A DNA stretch of 64,000 bases from the NCBI GenBank assembly GCA_910587575.1, contig CAJULU010000001.1, positions 66,552 to 130,551 on the forward strand, in the 5' to 3' direction. Positions 45,546 to 55,149 of the stretch are shown piece by piece. The stretch comes from an uncultured Dorea sp. GTDB lineage: Bacteria; Bacillota; Clostridia; Lachnospirales; Lachnospiraceae. Each line of letters begins with the position of its first letter. Position 1 is the first letter of the stretch. A program made the position numbers and the translations under genes. The notes below the pieces were generated by a model. It was not told the DNA's origin. It made no database searches and was given only the letters and a program-made list of their open reading frames with translations.

Positions 45546-47915
45546 TTGAAAGCGAGTATGATGTGCGGGCTTGCAAAGTTAAAAAAGAGAAAAATCCCCA
45601 GTCTGCTGCTGGGAATCTGCATTGCTATTACAGCGGCTTTACTGGTAAATGCCCTTGTTCTGGTGACAGAATCTGAGAGGATCTTTGACCGGGCATATGA
45701 GGAGATGGAAGGGGCACAGATGTGCTGTCTGTGGAAGAGTGGAGCGGTTTCCTGTGACATTGTGAAGGAATATATGGAAGATGTTTCAGAAGAACTGGAT
45801 TACCAGCTTACAGAAAATACGAAGACGGTAGATTATATCGAAAAGGACGGTGTAAAGTTAAGTAATGGTATTTTGGCAGAACTGCCGGAGAACCTGTCTT
45901 CTGGGCAGGAACTGCTGCTCTCCCCAAAGCTGCCTGGCGAATCAGAGGCGGAAATGCCGGGAAAGGATGAGATCTGGGTCACGGTAAAGATCGCAGCGGT
46001 TCTGAACCTGAAGGCAGGAGATACGGTTTCTTTGCAGTCAGCCGATGATTCTGTGAAGGCCAGGGTGGTAAAGATTGTTGCCGACCCGGCCTTTGGCGGC
46101 AGCAGCACCAACGTGTACCGGATGTGGTGCGGGTCTGGGCGGTTATCGGATTTTGAACTCCTGGGCAAGGATGGGGTAAGCTACCTGGAAATCCGGTTCA
46201 GAGAGTACAGCCCGGAGGCTGAACAGAGGTTTATCCGCAAGACGGAAGCGTATTTCCAGATGCCGCTGGGGGATACGATTTATACATACAGCCAGATTAA
46301 AGGCGGGTATACGTCTGTTTACCAGATGGCAGGCGCACTTTTGAGTTTTGTCAGTGTCATCCTTGCGGTTACCATCGTCATCCTGACCCTGTTTCTTGTA
46401 AGAAGCGATATGGACGAAGATGTAAGGAAGATCGGTATTTTTAAATCCCTGGGTATGACGGGAGGCCAGATTGTAGGAGCATATGTAATCAGTTATGGAA
46501 TCATCGGAACAGTCTGGGCCGCTGTTGGAAGTTTTCTGGGAATCAGGACTGCCCGTAGGATCATCGGCAGAATCCTGGCAGATATGGGAATTTCCAGCAT
46601 TCCTTCCGGGGAAATAGGATGGTATCCGCTGGCAGTATGGCTGGTTGTTGTAACAGCAGTTCTGCTGGTGTGTTTCGGCGGTATTTATAAAATATGGAGA
46701 TTAAACGCCTCTGGCGCAGTAAGACAGGGGAGGTGGCAGACAAAGGAAAGATGTGGTAAAGTCAGGAAGTCTTTTGGTGATTCTGGAAGAGGATCTTTTG
46801 AATGGCATTATGCACTCAGAGGAATCCAGAATAGGAAAGGGAAATCTCTGTTTCTCGCTTTTGTGTCTCTGGTTTCCGGAAGTCTTGTCACGGTCTGCCT
46901 GGGGTGTCTGAATGCTGTCGGGAATATTGACCAAAACCCGGAGACCTGGGGATTTATACGCACAGATATCTATGTCACTTCGGTAAAAGAGATTCCCGTA
47001 AGCAGGATACTTGAGGAATTAGAAGAAGATCCAGGGGTGGATTATACTTATGGGGTTCAGAAAATCCATCCGAAGTACCGGCTGCGGCAGGAGGAGACCT
47101 GGAAGAGTGTGGTGGCGGAACTTTATGAACTTCCCTGGAATGCGAAGATGAAGGATCAGTCTCTTTATGGAAGACGGCCCCGGAAGGAACAGGAGATCAG
47201 CGTGGGAATTTCGCTGGCAGAAGCCTGTGGGCTGGAAATCGGGGATTCTATGGAATTGTTTGTGAACGGAGAAAAGAAGGCATATGAGATCGTGGGAATG
47301 TTCCAGACCTTATCGAATTCCGGGAAGGTCATACGCATGGTCACGGACAATCTGGACGGCTTCCTGGCAGAAGACGGCGGTTATGGGGATTATATGCTGG
47401 TGCTCTCTGACGATGCGGATAAATGGCAGTATGCGAAGGAACTGAATGAGAAGTATGACGGAGCATTTTCCTTTATTGCATCCAAATCAAACGGGGAGAA
47501 TATCACCGGGATATTAGAGCCTGCTGTTAAGATTGTTCTGACAGTATTGTCCGGAATACTGATTCTCGTGACCGTGAATCTTTCTTTTCTGCTGGTGAGG
47601 CAGGAGCAGAGGCTGATTGGCCTGCTGAAAGCCATAGGAATGACGCCGGGGCAGGTTCTTGAGATTTATCTGTGGAGAAACTGTCTGCCGGCCGTGGCAG
47701 GCAATGTCCTGGGGATTGCGGCAGGAACGTTTCTGGTCCCAAAGCTTCTTACCCCTTATGCAAAGGAATTCGGACTTACGGAATTTCCTTTTGCCGGTTC
47801 TTTAGGAGGGATTTCCATAGGGGGCTGCTTGATGCCTGCCTGCGTATTCCTGGGAACCTGGGCGGTTGTGGGGATGATTGGAAAGATCTCGGTGAGAGAA
47901 TTAGTGAGTGAATAG
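45546..47915 (+). CDS. FtsX-like ABC transporter permease
   Basis: A protein of 789 residues with a TTG start at 45546 and a G-rich ribosome site (AGGGGGTGG). It has one N-terminal helix, a large outside domain, three helices (about residues 265-390), a second outside domain and three more helices at the end (about 655-780): the duplicated FtsX pattern of MacB/BceB-like permeases. With the ATPase it would form an exporter or a peptide-sensing/resistance complex rather than an importer. A two-component system follows 118 bases later, an arrangement common in antimicrobial-peptide resistance loci. Confidence 0.88.
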   Translation: MKASMMCGLAKLKKRKIPSLLLGICIAITAALLVNALVLVTESERIFDRAYEEMEGAQMCCLWKSGAVSCDIVKEYMEDVSEELDYQLTENTKTVDYIEKDGVKLSNGILAELPENLSSGQELLLSPKLPGESEAEMPGKDEIWVTVKIAAVLNLKAGDTVSLQSADDSVKARVVKIVADPAFGGSSTNVYRMWCGSGRLSDFELLGKDGVSYLEIRFREYSPEAEQRFIRKTEAYFQMPLGDTIYTYSQIKGGYTSVYQMAGALLSFVSVILAVTIVILTLFLVRSDMDEDVRKIGIFKSLGMTGGQIVGAYVISYGIIGTVWAAVGSFLGIRTARRIIGRILADMGISSIPSGEIGWYPLAVWLVVVTAVLLVCFGGIYKIWRLNASGAVRQGRWQTKERCGKVRKSFGDSGRGSFEWHYALRGIQNRKGKSLFLAFVSLVSGSLVTVCLGCLNAVGNIDQNPETWGFIRTDIYVTSVKEIPVSRILEELEEDPGVDYTYGVQKIHPKYRLRQEETWKSVVAELYELPWNAKMKDQSLYGRRPRKEQEISVGISLAEACGLEIGDSMELFVNGEKKAYEIVGMFQTLSNSGKVIRMVTDNLDGFLAEDGGYGDYMLVLSDDADKWQYAKELNEKYDGAFSFIASKSNGENITGILEPAVKIVLTVLSGILILVTVNLSFLLVRQEQRLIGLLKAIGMTPGQVLEIYLWRNCLPAVAGNVLGIAAGTFLVPKLLTPYAKEFGLTEFPFAGSLGGISIGGCLMPACVFLGTWAVVGMIGKISVRELVSE

Positions 47916-48033
47916 GAACGTACCTGTCTCCTTTCGTTCCCCAAAAGAGGGCCTTTCATTCCATTCTCTTGGAGAACGGGACAGTTCTGCCGATATATAG
48001 AATGGAAGCCTTTTGTGGGAATTGAGGTGATGA

Positions 48034-48762
48034 ATGGTGGAGATTGCTGTGGTTGATGATGAAAAGGAGATCAGAGAGCATATCTGCCGGCTGATTGAAA
48101 GGCAGAAGCCAGGCAGCCGGATCAGAGCCTATGCCGCCGGGGAGGAACTGCTGGCGGCGGGGGATGTGCCGGATATGGTTTTTCTTGATGTGCGTATGCC
48201 GGGGATGAATGGCATTGAGACGGCAAGAAGCCTTCGGAAAAGGCGGGAGGAGATCATTCTGATCTTCCTTACGGGACTGAAGGAGTATGTGTTTGATGCC
48301 TTTGATCTGTATGCGTTCCAGTATCTGTTAAAGCCTGTGGATGAGAAGAAATTTGCAGAAGTCCTTGAACGGGCATGCACAGAGGCAGGAAGGAGGAAGG
48401 GGAAGCAGGAACTTTTTATTAAGGCAAGGAATCTGACGCTTGACCAGGCAGATATTCTGTACATTGAGAGTAGAGGAAAGAAGGTTGAGATTCACACTGT
48501 CCGGGAATATATGCCCCAAGGTGGTATGTCTTCGTGTATCGAGATTTACGCATCCATGGAAGAACTGACCGGACAGCTTGGGGAAGGGTTTTACCGCTGT
48601 CACCGGGCGTATATTGTGAACATGGCCCACATTACAGAGTATGGCAGTGACAGTATTATCCTTACCAATGGGGACAGTGTCTATCTGGCAAAGAAGAAGT
48701 ACGGCGAATTTGTAAAGGCGTATATGTGGTATCTGCAGAATGGCGGTGTGTCCAGTGTATAA
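48034..48762 (+). CDS. LytTR-family response regulator (AgrA-like)
   Basis: A protein of 242 residues. The receiver domain has the acidic pair VVDDE at the N-terminus, phospho-acceptor Asp52 in VFLDVRMPG and Lys104-region LLKPVD. The C-terminal LytTR domain (about residues 130-240) has the CHRAYIVNMAHI motif that contacts DNA. GAGGTG precedes the ATG. It pairs with the GHKL kinase that overlaps it. AgrA-type regulators often control peptide export, immunity or quorum functions; the neighbouring ABC genes are the natural candidates here. Confidence 0.92.
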   Translation: MVEIAVVDDEKEIREHICRLIERQKPGSRIRAYAAGEELLAAGDVPDMVFLDVRMPGMNGIETARSLRKRREEIILIFLTGLKEYVFDAFDLYAFQYLLKPVDEKKFAEVLERACTEAGRRKGKQELFIKARNLTLDQADILYIESRGKKVEIHTVREYMPQGGMSSCIEIYASMEELTGQLGEGFYRCHRAYIVNMAHITEYGSDSIILTNGDSVYLAKKKYGEFVKAYMWYLQNGGVSSV

Positions 48763-50245
48763 GGTGATGAATATTTTGTTTCCGGCAGTTCTCTATCTGG
48801 TGCAGGGGTACTGCCTGCAGTATTTCTATGGAAACTTTCTGGAGAGCAGAGGTAAGGGAAACCGCTGGAACCGCCTGGCAGTTATGGCGGTGTATACCAT
48901 GGTAAGGATGCTGGTGTCCTTGTTGGAACCGGAAGAGGTCTGGAATTACCAGGTGGCGGTGGGGAAGCTTATCGTTTCTCTTGTGCTTCTGGCTTTACTG
49001 GCTTTCTGCTTTTACAGAGCGTTCCGTCTGCTTACCGTTTACCTGATTGTTACGTTCCAGGCGGTGGCAGATATCAGCCGTTATGCAGCGGTCATTCTGT
49101 TTGGCGAACTGGGCGACGGAATGATCTGCCTGTGGAACTGGTGTGCCGGGAAAGGCCTGTTTCCTTCTGAAAAAGCGTTGGGTATGGCAGTCAGTGCCGG
49201 ACTGGTCTGTGAATGGATTCTTGAGTATCTGGCCATTACCTTGCTGATGTATCTGTCGCTGAAAAAGATTGCAAAGGATTTCCGTGAAAAGGAGTATGAG
49301 GTTCACAGGACAGAACTTCTGTTTCTCATCACGCCTGCGGCGGTGGGAATGCTGATCTGTCTTCTGCTGCGCATTATTATTGTCACGATGGAGGACGGGA
49401 TTCCGAAAATTCTGTATGACCGGTATCCCATACTGACCATTCTGCTTCCGGCAATCCTGCTTTTGTCGCTGCTTTCCATTCTCCAGGGTGTAAAGCTGTT
49501 TCAGGACATGGTTTCCCGGAACCGGGAAAGAAGCGGCAGGATCATCCTTGAGAAGCAGGTGGCAGGTCTCCAGGAACACATGGAGGAGATGGAGCGGGTG
49601 TATTCCGGCATCCGGAGTATGAAGCACGATATGAAGAATACGGTTTTCGTGATCCAGCGTCTTTCAGCCAGGACCGAAGGGAAGGAAAACGAAGAACTTA
49701 AGAACTATCTGGAAGAACTGAACCGGACGTTTGAAAGTCTGGAGCTTCGGTTTAAAACGGGAAACGGGGTTGTGGATACCATACTGAATATGAAATACCA
49801 TGAAGCAGTGCGGGAAGTGCCGGATCTTCGGATGGAAGCGGACGGGCTGTTGTTCCCGGCAGTTTCCGCAATCCGAAGCTATGACATCGGAGTGATCCTG
49901 GGAAACGCACTGGATAATGCCACAGAGGCCTGCAGGAGGCTGAAAGACAAGGAACCAGAGGCAGAAGCCTTTGTCCGTTTAAGCTCCTGGCAGAAGGGAA
50001 ATCTTCTGATTCTGAAGGTTGAGAATAGTTTCGACGGGCGGCCATTGCGAAAAGGGCCGGGAGAATTCCCGGTAACGGATAAGGCAGACAGACATTCCCA
50101 CGGAATAGGGCTTTCCAATATCAAAAACACGGCGGAGAAGTACCATGGAACAATGGACTTCAGGATTGAGGGCAGGGTATTCATCCTGTCTGTGATGATG
50201 AAAAACGAAAGGAGAGAGGAAGATGGAGTTTGGCGTAACAGATAG
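48740..50245 (+). CDS. GHKL sensor histidine kinase (AgrC-like)
   Basis: A protein of about 501 residues. The N-terminal half has six or so membrane helices (to about residue 255) and the rest is cytoplasmic: the dimerisation motif RSMKHDMKNTVFVIQ with the phospho-acceptor His, N-box GNALDNATEAC and G-box SHGIGLSNIKNTAEKYHG. This is the AgrC/ComD type, usually peptide-sensing. The start is uncertain: 48740 overlaps the regulator by 23 bases, and ATG at 48767 is an alternative. The end overlaps the next gene by 23 bases, so the unknown protein downstream is part of the same unit. Confidence 0.9.
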   Translation: MAVCPVYKVMNILFPAVLYLVQGYCLQYFYGNFLESRGKGNRWNRLAVMAVYTMVRMLVSLLEPEEVWNYQVAVGKLIVSLVLLALLAFCFYRAFRLLTVYLIVTFQAVADISRYAAVILFGELGDGMICLWNWCAGKGLFPSEKALGMAVSAGLVCEWILEYLAITLLMYLSLKKIAKDFREKEYEVHRTELLFLITPAAVGMLICLLLRIIIVTMEDGIPKILYDRYPILTILLPAILLLSLLSILQGVKLFQDMVSRNRERSGRIILEKQVAGLQEHMEEMERVYSGIRSMKHDMKNTVFVIQRLSARTEGKENEELKNYLEELNRTFESLELRFKTGNGVVDTILNMKYHEAVREVPDLRMEADGLLFPAVSAIRSYDIGVILGNALDNATEACRRLKDKEPEAEAFVRLSSWQKGNLLILKVENSFDGRPLRKGPGEFPVTDKADRHSHGIGLSNIKNTAEKYHGTMDFRIEGRVFILSVMMKNERREEDGVWRNR

Positions 50246-51113
50246 GGCGGGAAGGTCCGGATTCACAGAACAGCGCCGGAAAACAGGTGCGAAGAATCAG
50301 CTGTATATGGGAGAATCCTACCAGGAACGTCTGGATAAAATTGCAGATCAGAGGTCGGCAGCTGCCTTCCGTGAAGCCTATGCGAAGAAAATGGCGGGTT
50401 CTGCAGACTATGTTTCCGTCATCAGCCAGCTGTTCAATACTGAAAATGCCGGTGCAGCTAATTTTGAGGATGCCTTTCCTCAGTATAGTGTGGTTACCCA
50501 TGTGGGAAATGCCGATATTTCTCCCGGCAACTGGCAGAGAAATGATTTTCCGTTCTGGAAATATTTCCGGAAGGATACCAGTGCGGACGCATTGAATGAT
50601 TGGAGGCCTGTAGGAGAGAATCCCCCTCAGACCCGCGGGGATCTGCAGAGAAATTACAGCAGTGTGGGTCCTGGGCGGATTGCGGTTCTGATACCGGAAA
50701 GCCTGCAGAAGAAGATGGATGCCGACCCGGACTATGCAAGACAGATCGTGGCAAAGCTGCGGGAGTGGAAAGAGGATTACGACCGCTGGGATAATACGGT
50801 TGCGGCTTCTTATGGGGCCGATGTGGCGGCTCACCAGGCAGGAAAAAGTTATGTGTTTGACCTGGATGAAAACGGAGATGTAAGAAACTGTACGGTTACC
50901 GGCAGCGGCGGACAGCTTACCGGCCCTACCAGGGAGGAGATCGAACAGTTTAAGGCCGAGCAGGCCAGGAAATGGAAGCTGCGTGTGAAATACATCCAGA
51001 TCATGGAAGAAAGCGCCGAAAGGAAGAGGATACAGGAGTATGAGGATCTGCGCTTCTTTCAGAATCAGGTCGTAAAACAGAATTTCCTGTTCGGGGAACA
51101 GGCAGAAGGATAG
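50223..51113 (+). CDS. Protein of unknown function, first of a related pair
   Basis: A protein of 296 residues with no signal peptide or membrane helix, not assigned to a known family. A core near residues 145-235 reads GPGRIAVLIPESLQKKMDADPDYARQIVAKLREW... SYVFDLDENGDVRNCTVTG, and the next gene has a similar core. The C-terminal 60 residues are charged and helical. It starts inside the kinase gene (23-bp overlap), with GGAGAGAGG before the ATG, so it is tightly coupled to the two-component system. Its role could be an effector or a substrate of that system; nothing in the sequence gives a reaction. Confidence 0.7.
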   Translation: MEFGVTDRAGRSGFTEQRRKTGAKNQLYMGESYQERLDKIADQRSAAAFREAYAKKMAGSADYVSVISQLFNTENAGAANFEDAFPQYSVVTHVGNADISPGNWQRNDFPFWKYFRKDTSADALNDWRPVGENPPQTRGDLQRNYSSVGPGRIAVLIPESLQKKMDADPDYARQIVAKLREWKEDYDRWDNTVAASYGADVAAHQAGKSYVFDLDENGDVRNCTVTGSGGQLTGPTREEIEQFKAEQARKWKLRVKYIQIMEESAERKRIQEYEDLRFFQNQVVKQNFLFGEQAEG

Positions 51114-51130
51114 AAAGGGGATTCGGGAAG

Positions 51131-51781
51131 ATGAGTTTATCTGGCGTAAACGAGGTTCTGTCAGGCATACGGCCTCATGGAGGCAAAGTACAAAGCCGGA
51201 ATCTGGATGGAATGGGGTTTGCAGAGCAGCTGCAGAGCATCGGTGAGAAAATGGGCTGCTCTTCGGCGGAAGTATACCAGAAGTATCTGGAGCGCAGGTA
51301 TGGCAATGTGATGATCCAAAGCGTTGAGAATGACCAGAAAAGCATGGACAGACTTGGGGCGGCAACATCTGGAACCGGAAATGTGGTCATAGCGCCGAAT
51401 ATCCTGGAACAGATGGCAAAGAACCCGGAAAAAGCGGCTTATTACGAGGGAAAGATACAGCAGTATTTCCAGACCCTGCCCATGTGCCAGGCACAGCTTT
51501 CTGCCATGGGGCATGAAATCCATTCATCGGGCGTCGTGATCCATCCGGACGGAACGGTGACGTATTATGTCATGGCGGATTTAAAACCGGAAGTAAGAGC
51601 GAAGATTGAAGCACAGATCAGAGCCGAAGATGAGGCTAAGGCAAAGAGGAAGAGGGAATATCAGAGAAGCAGTGAAGCAGCCGCCGAACGGTGGAGACAG
51701 GAACTGAAGCTTTCGGCTGTGTCGGCCGACCGGCTGAACTTCATGGAAATGCCGGATATTCTGGTGTGCCCTTGGGTATAA
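51131..51781 (+). CDS. Protein of unknown function, second of the pair, with repeat-derived C-terminus
   Basis: A protein of 216 residues. The N-terminus (MSLSGVNEVLSGIRPHGGK) is followed by a core (about residues 78-150) of the form GNVVIAPNILEQMAKNPEKAAYYEGKIQQYF... GVVIHPDGTVTYYVMADL, which resembles that of the gene before it. A charged helix follows. The last residues (LVCPWV) are encoded by the end of the 60/61-bp repeat (51763-51780), so the original C-terminus was probably cut by that repeat. It is 17 bases from its neighbour and in the same unit. A terminator follows. Confidence 0.7.
   Translation: MSLSGVNEVLSGIRPHGGKVQSRNLDGMGFAEQLQSIGEKMGCSSAEVYQKYLERRYGNVMIQSVENDQKSMDRLGAATSGTGNVVIAPNILEQMAKNPEKAAYYEGKIQQYFQTLPMCQAQLSAMGHEIHSSGVVIHPDGTVTYYVMADLKPEVRAKIEAQIRAEDEAKAKRKREYQRSSEAAAERWRQELKLSAVSADRLNFMEMPDILVCPWV
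51763..51780 (+). repeat. End fragment of the 60/61-bp repeat
   Basis: GGTGTGCCCTTGGGTATA is identical to the end of the repeat unit at 19969-20150. Here it supplies the last codons of the preceding gene. Confidence 0.85.
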
Positions 51782-51814
51782 TTAATTGCCCGGACTTATC
51801 ATAAGAGGGCAGAA

Positions 51815-51852
51815 GGCAGTCCTGACTGACAGATGGACTGCCACTTTTTTTC
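51815..51852 (+). terminator. Terminator after the unknown-protein pair
   Basis: The perfect 8-bp stem GGCAGTCC/GGACTGCC is followed by ACTTTTTTTCTT. Confidence 0.9.
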
Positions 51853-51983
51853 TTACATTTTCTTATTATTCTGCTGCATGCTGCATTTTCGGTCAATATA
51901 AAACAAGAAATCGGCAGGTTATACTTTTATAGCTGCATGTGATATGATATACTGGACAGCAGGATGAAGTTTCAGAAAGAGTG

Positions 51984-53360
51984 ATGGAAATGAAGAATGG
52001 ACAGGTATGTCTGACAGAGGGACCGATTTTAAGGTCATTGATCGGACTGGCGATGCCAATCATGGCATCGTCCTTTTTAAATACCGTTTACAGCATTACG
52101 GATATGGCATGGATTGGCCTGCTGGGTTCCAAAGCTGTAGCAGGCGTGGGCGTTGGGGGGATGTACGTCTGGCTTTCCCAGGGGCTGTCGGCCCTGGCCA
52201 GGATGGGAGCCCAGGTCAATGTAGCCCAGTCGGTGGGCCGCGGCAGAAGGGACGAGGCGGGAGAATATGCCCGGGGGGCGCTTAAGCTTACGCTTCTCTT
52301 CGGGTTATGTTTTGCTCTGGTAAGTGTGAGCTTTACGGACGGGCTGGTGGCTTTGTTTCATCTGGGGGATGCCGAGACGGTGCGGTATGCCGGAAATTAT
52401 ATGAGAATCACCTGCGGGCTGGTAATTTTCTCTTATCTGACCGTGGTACTGACGGGCATTTACACGGCGCAGGGGGATTCAAAGACGCCTCTTCTGGCCA
52501 ATCTGATCGGGCTGGTGATGAACATGATCCTGGATCCGGTTCTGATCCTGGGGCTGGGCCCGTTTCCCAGACTGCAGGTCATCGGAGCGGCAATCGCCAC
52601 GGTTACCGCCCAGTTCATCGTCATGCTGGTGATGATTCTGAGAGTGCAGAAGAGCCCGGGGAATGTGCTGTCGGGAATGAGGCTTCAGAAGCCGGTGGAG
52701 AGCAGATTCTACAGAGGCGTGTTCCGGATCGGACTGCCTACGGCAATCCAGGGAACCGTGTACTGTATGATTTCCATGGTACTGACCCGTATGGGCGCCG
52801 TCTTCGGACCAGGCGCCGTGGCAGTGCAGCGCGTGGGCGGACAGGTGGAGGCGGTGTCATGGAATACTGCCGATGGATTTGCGGCGGCAATCAACGCATT
52901 TTCCGCTCAGAATTACGGGGCGGGCCAGATGGAGCGGGTACGGAAGGGATACCGGATTTCCCTGCGGACGATTATGATATGGGGCGGCCTGATCACCCTG
53001 GCATTTCTGATGTTCCCCAGGCCGATCTCACGGATTTTCTTTCATGAGCCGGAGGTCATCGGGATATCGGTGGATTATCTGCGGATTGTGGGAATCGGCG
53101 AGGCGTTTATGTGTGTGGAGCTGATGACCGTGGGGGCGCTGTCCGGGCTTGGAAGGACGAAACTGTGCAGTATCATCAGTATTGCGCTGACCGGGGCAAG
53201 GGTGCCGCTTGCCATCGGACTGTGTGCGTCACCCCTGGGACTGAATGGGATCTGGTGGGCGCTGACCTTGTCATCCGTGGCGAAAGGGATTGTGTTTGTG
53301 ATTGCGTTTTATAAATGTACGTCTGATGACCGTAAATACAAAAAAGAAAAAAATACTTGA
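51984..53360 (+). CDS. MATE-family efflux transporter (ordinary type)
   Basis: A protein of about 458 residues and 12 membrane helices, with the usual MATE landmarks (ILRSLIGLAMPIMASSFLNTVYSITDMAWIGLLG at the start, YTAQGDSKTPLLANLIGLVMNMILDPVLI in the middle). It ends at the normal place, without the ATPase domain carried by the two fusions at 13.6 and 17.1 kb, and is thus a useful comparison for them. ATG at 51990 is an alternative start. It has its own upstream region after a terminator and is followed by the T-box promoter, so it is probably a single-gene unit. The substrate is unknown. Confidence 0.9.
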   Translation: MEMKNGQVCLTEGPILRSLIGLAMPIMASSFLNTVYSITDMAWIGLLGSKAVAGVGVGGMYVWLSQGLSALARMGAQVNVAQSVGRGRRDEAGEYARGALKLTLLFGLCFALVSVSFTDGLVALFHLGDAETVRYAGNYMRITCGLVIFSYLTVVLTGIYTAQGDSKTPLLANLIGLVMNMILDPVLILGLGPFPRLQVIGAAIATVTAQFIVMLVMILRVQKSPGNVLSGMRLQKPVESRFYRGVFRIGLPTAIQGTVYCMISMVLTRMGAVFGPGAVAVQRVGGQVEAVSWNTADGFAAAINAFSAQNYGAGQMERVRKGYRISLRTIMIWGGLITLAFLMFPRPISRIFFHEPEVIGISVDYLRIVGIGEAFMCVELMTVGALSGLGRTKLCSIISIALTGARVPLAIGLCASPLGLNGIWWALTLSSVAKGIVFVIAFYKCTSDDRKYKKEKNT

Positions 53361-53385
53361 ATTCTTAAAAAGAGTGTGCTATGAT
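53357..53385 (+). promoter_or_regulatory. Promoter of the T-box-aspS-gatCAB unit
   Basis: TTGAAT and TATGAT are separated by 17 bases, a good sigma-A-type promoter, located about 30 bases before the T-box leader. Its -35 overlaps the last codons of the MATE gene. Confidence 0.75.
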
Positions 53386-53411
53386 GTAAAACAAATTTTA
53401 AAAGTTTTAAT

Positions 53412-53748
53412 CTGGTAAAGCGATGAAAGAGACTCTGTCCTCTGGAACTTGACAGGAATGAGGCGTCACCGACTGAGAGCGCCCCTTGAGGAATGAGGAC
53501 AATAGGGAACACTCCGGAGCAGACCGTCTGAACATACCGGCAATGACAACAGCGCCGGAAAGTAGGTCGGTACGTGGGCGCGCGTTAAGCGTAAGAGATC
53601 ATAGGGAGGATAAGGACTTTTCCATATGGTTTCTGCAGAGGGGGATCCTTAAGAAGCATTTATTGAGGATTCAATGCGGGTGGTACCGCGGATTATTGTA
53701 AGATATCCGTCCCGGAATACAGTCATGTATTCCGGGGTTTTTTATTTC
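53412..53748 (+). promoter_or_regulatory. T-box leader, probably responding to uncharged tRNA-Asn
   Basis: The conserved T-box sequence GGGTGGTACCGCGG lies at 53678-53691, followed by a strong terminator. The leader has a GATGAAAGAGA start and a long stem I. The probable specifier is AAC at 53508-53510, in GGGAACACTCCGGAG, where the codon is followed by A and a short stem. AAC is an Asn codon, and the downstream genes make Asn-tRNA by the indirect route (AspRS plus GatCAB), so the codon and function agree. Uncharged tRNA-Asn would favour the antiterminator and raise expression. Confidence 0.88.
53711..53744 (+). terminator. T-box regulatory terminator
   Basis: The stem CCCGGAATACA/TGTATTCCGGG with a four-base loop and GTTTTTT tail is the alternative to the antiterminator formed with the T-box sequence. 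Confidence 0.9.
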
Positions 53749-53809
53749 CATAAATCGTCCGGGTGCATGGCAGGACAGCAGGCAGCAGATAGCGATAAGG
53801 AGGACAATT

Positions 53810-55144
53810 ATGGATTATTTCACAGGCGTAAGGCAGAAAGAAACATTGGAAATCGGCGAATTACTTAAGGCGGCAAAGCCTGGGCAGAAGGTCAGAGTCA
53901 ATGGAGCCGTCCACACGATCCGCGATATGGGAACCGTAGCATTTGTCATTTTAAGAAAGAGAGAAGGGCTGCTTCAGTGCGTCTATGAAGAGGGAATCGC
54001 AGAGTTTGACTTAAAAGAGGTGAAAGAGGCGGCAGTCATAGAGACCGAAGGCAGGCTGGAGGAAAACGGGAAGGCGCCGGGCGGGATTGAGGTCCGGATG
54101 GAGAAGCTTAAGGTCTTAAGTGAGCCGGCAGACGAAAGAATGCCTCTTGCCATTTCCAAATGGAAGTTAAAGACATCTCTGGAGGCAAAGCTGAATTACC
54201 GTTCCATCGCTCTCCGCAATATCCGGGAAAGGGCGAAATTCCGAATCCAGGAAGGACTGACCCGGGGGTTCCGGGATTTCCTGTACGGACAGGGATTTAC
54301 GGAGATCCACACACCGAAGATCGGAGCCAGAGGCGCCGAAGGCGGGGCAAATATCTTCCGGCTTGACTATTTCCACCGTCCGGCGGTTCTGGCCCAGAGC
54401 CCGCAGTTTTACAAACAGATGATGGTAGGAGTCTTTGACCGGGTATTTGAGACGGCGCCTGTATTCCGGGCAGAGAAGCACAACACGAAACGGCATCTGA
54501 ACGAGTACACCAGCCTGGATTTTGAGATGGGCTATATTGACGGGTTTGAGGATATCATGGCCATGGAGACAGGATACCTTCAGTATGCCATGAAGCTGCT
54601 TGAGAGGGACTACGGAAAGGAACTTCAGATTCTTGACGTTACCCTGCCGGATGTGACCCGGATTCCCGCAGTGAAATTCAGCGAGGTCAAAGAACTTGTT
54701 TCCAGAAGATACGCACATCCGATGCGCAATCCATCTGACCTGGAGCCGGAGGAAGAAGCGCTGATCGGGCGGTATGCAAAGGAAGAGTGGGACAGTGATT
54801 TCGTATTTGTGACCCATTATCCCTCGAAAAAACGTCCCTTCTATGCCATGGATGACCCGGAGGACGGCCGGTATACCTTAAGCTTTGATCTTCTGTTTAA
54901 GGGAATGGAGATTACAACGGGCGGGCAGCGTATCCATGATTACCGGAAGCTGACGGAGAAGATTGCGGCAAGAGGAATGCCGGAAGAGGGGATGGAAGAC
55001 TATCTTGATACATTCCGGCACGGTATGCCGCCCCATGGCGGGCTGGGAATCGGCCTGGAACGGCTGACCATGAAGCTTGTCGGGGAAGACAATGTCCGGG
55101 AGACAACGCTGTTCCCGAGAGATTTAAGCAGGCTGGAACCTTAA
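53810..55144 (+). CDS. aspS: Archaeal-type, probably non-discriminating aspartyl-tRNA synthetase
   Basis: A protein of 444 residues. An N-terminal OB-fold anticodon-binding domain (about residues 20-110, VRVNGAVHTIRDMGTVAFVILRKREG) is followed by a class II catalytic domain with AQSPQFYKQMMV (motif 2 region), FRAEKHNTKRHLNEYTSLDFEMGY and motif 3 GGLGIGLERLTMKL. It lacks the GAD insertion of the usual bacterial AspRS (about 590 residues). Enzymes of this kind often charge both tRNA-Asp and tRNA-Asn with Asp, which GatCAB then amidates; gatC, gatA and gatB follow. AAGGAGG precedes the ATG. The Asn-type T-box fits a role in Asn-tRNA supply. Confidence 0.9.
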   Translation: MDYFTGVRQKETLEIGELLKAAKPGQKVRVNGAVHTIRDMGTVAFVILRKREGLLQCVYEEGIAEFDLKEVKEAAVIETEGRLEENGKAPGGIEVRMEKLKVLSEPADERMPLAISKWKLKTSLEAKLNYRSIALRNIRERAKFRIQEGLTRGFRDFLYGQGFTEIHTPKIGARGAEGGANIFRLDYFHRPAVLAQSPQFYKQMMVGVFDRVFETAPVFRAEKHNTKRHLNEYTSLDFEMGYIDGFEDIMAMETGYLQYAMKLLERDYGKELQILDVTLPDVTRIPAVKFSEVKELVSRRYAHPMRNPSDLEPEEEALIGRYAKEEWDSDFVFVTHYPSKKRPFYAMDDPEDGRYTLSFDLLFKGMEITTGGQRIHDYRKLTEKIAARGMPEEGMEDYLDTFRHGMPPHGGLGIGLERLTMKLVGEDNVRETTLFPRDLSRLEP

Positions 55145-55149
55145 ACAGC

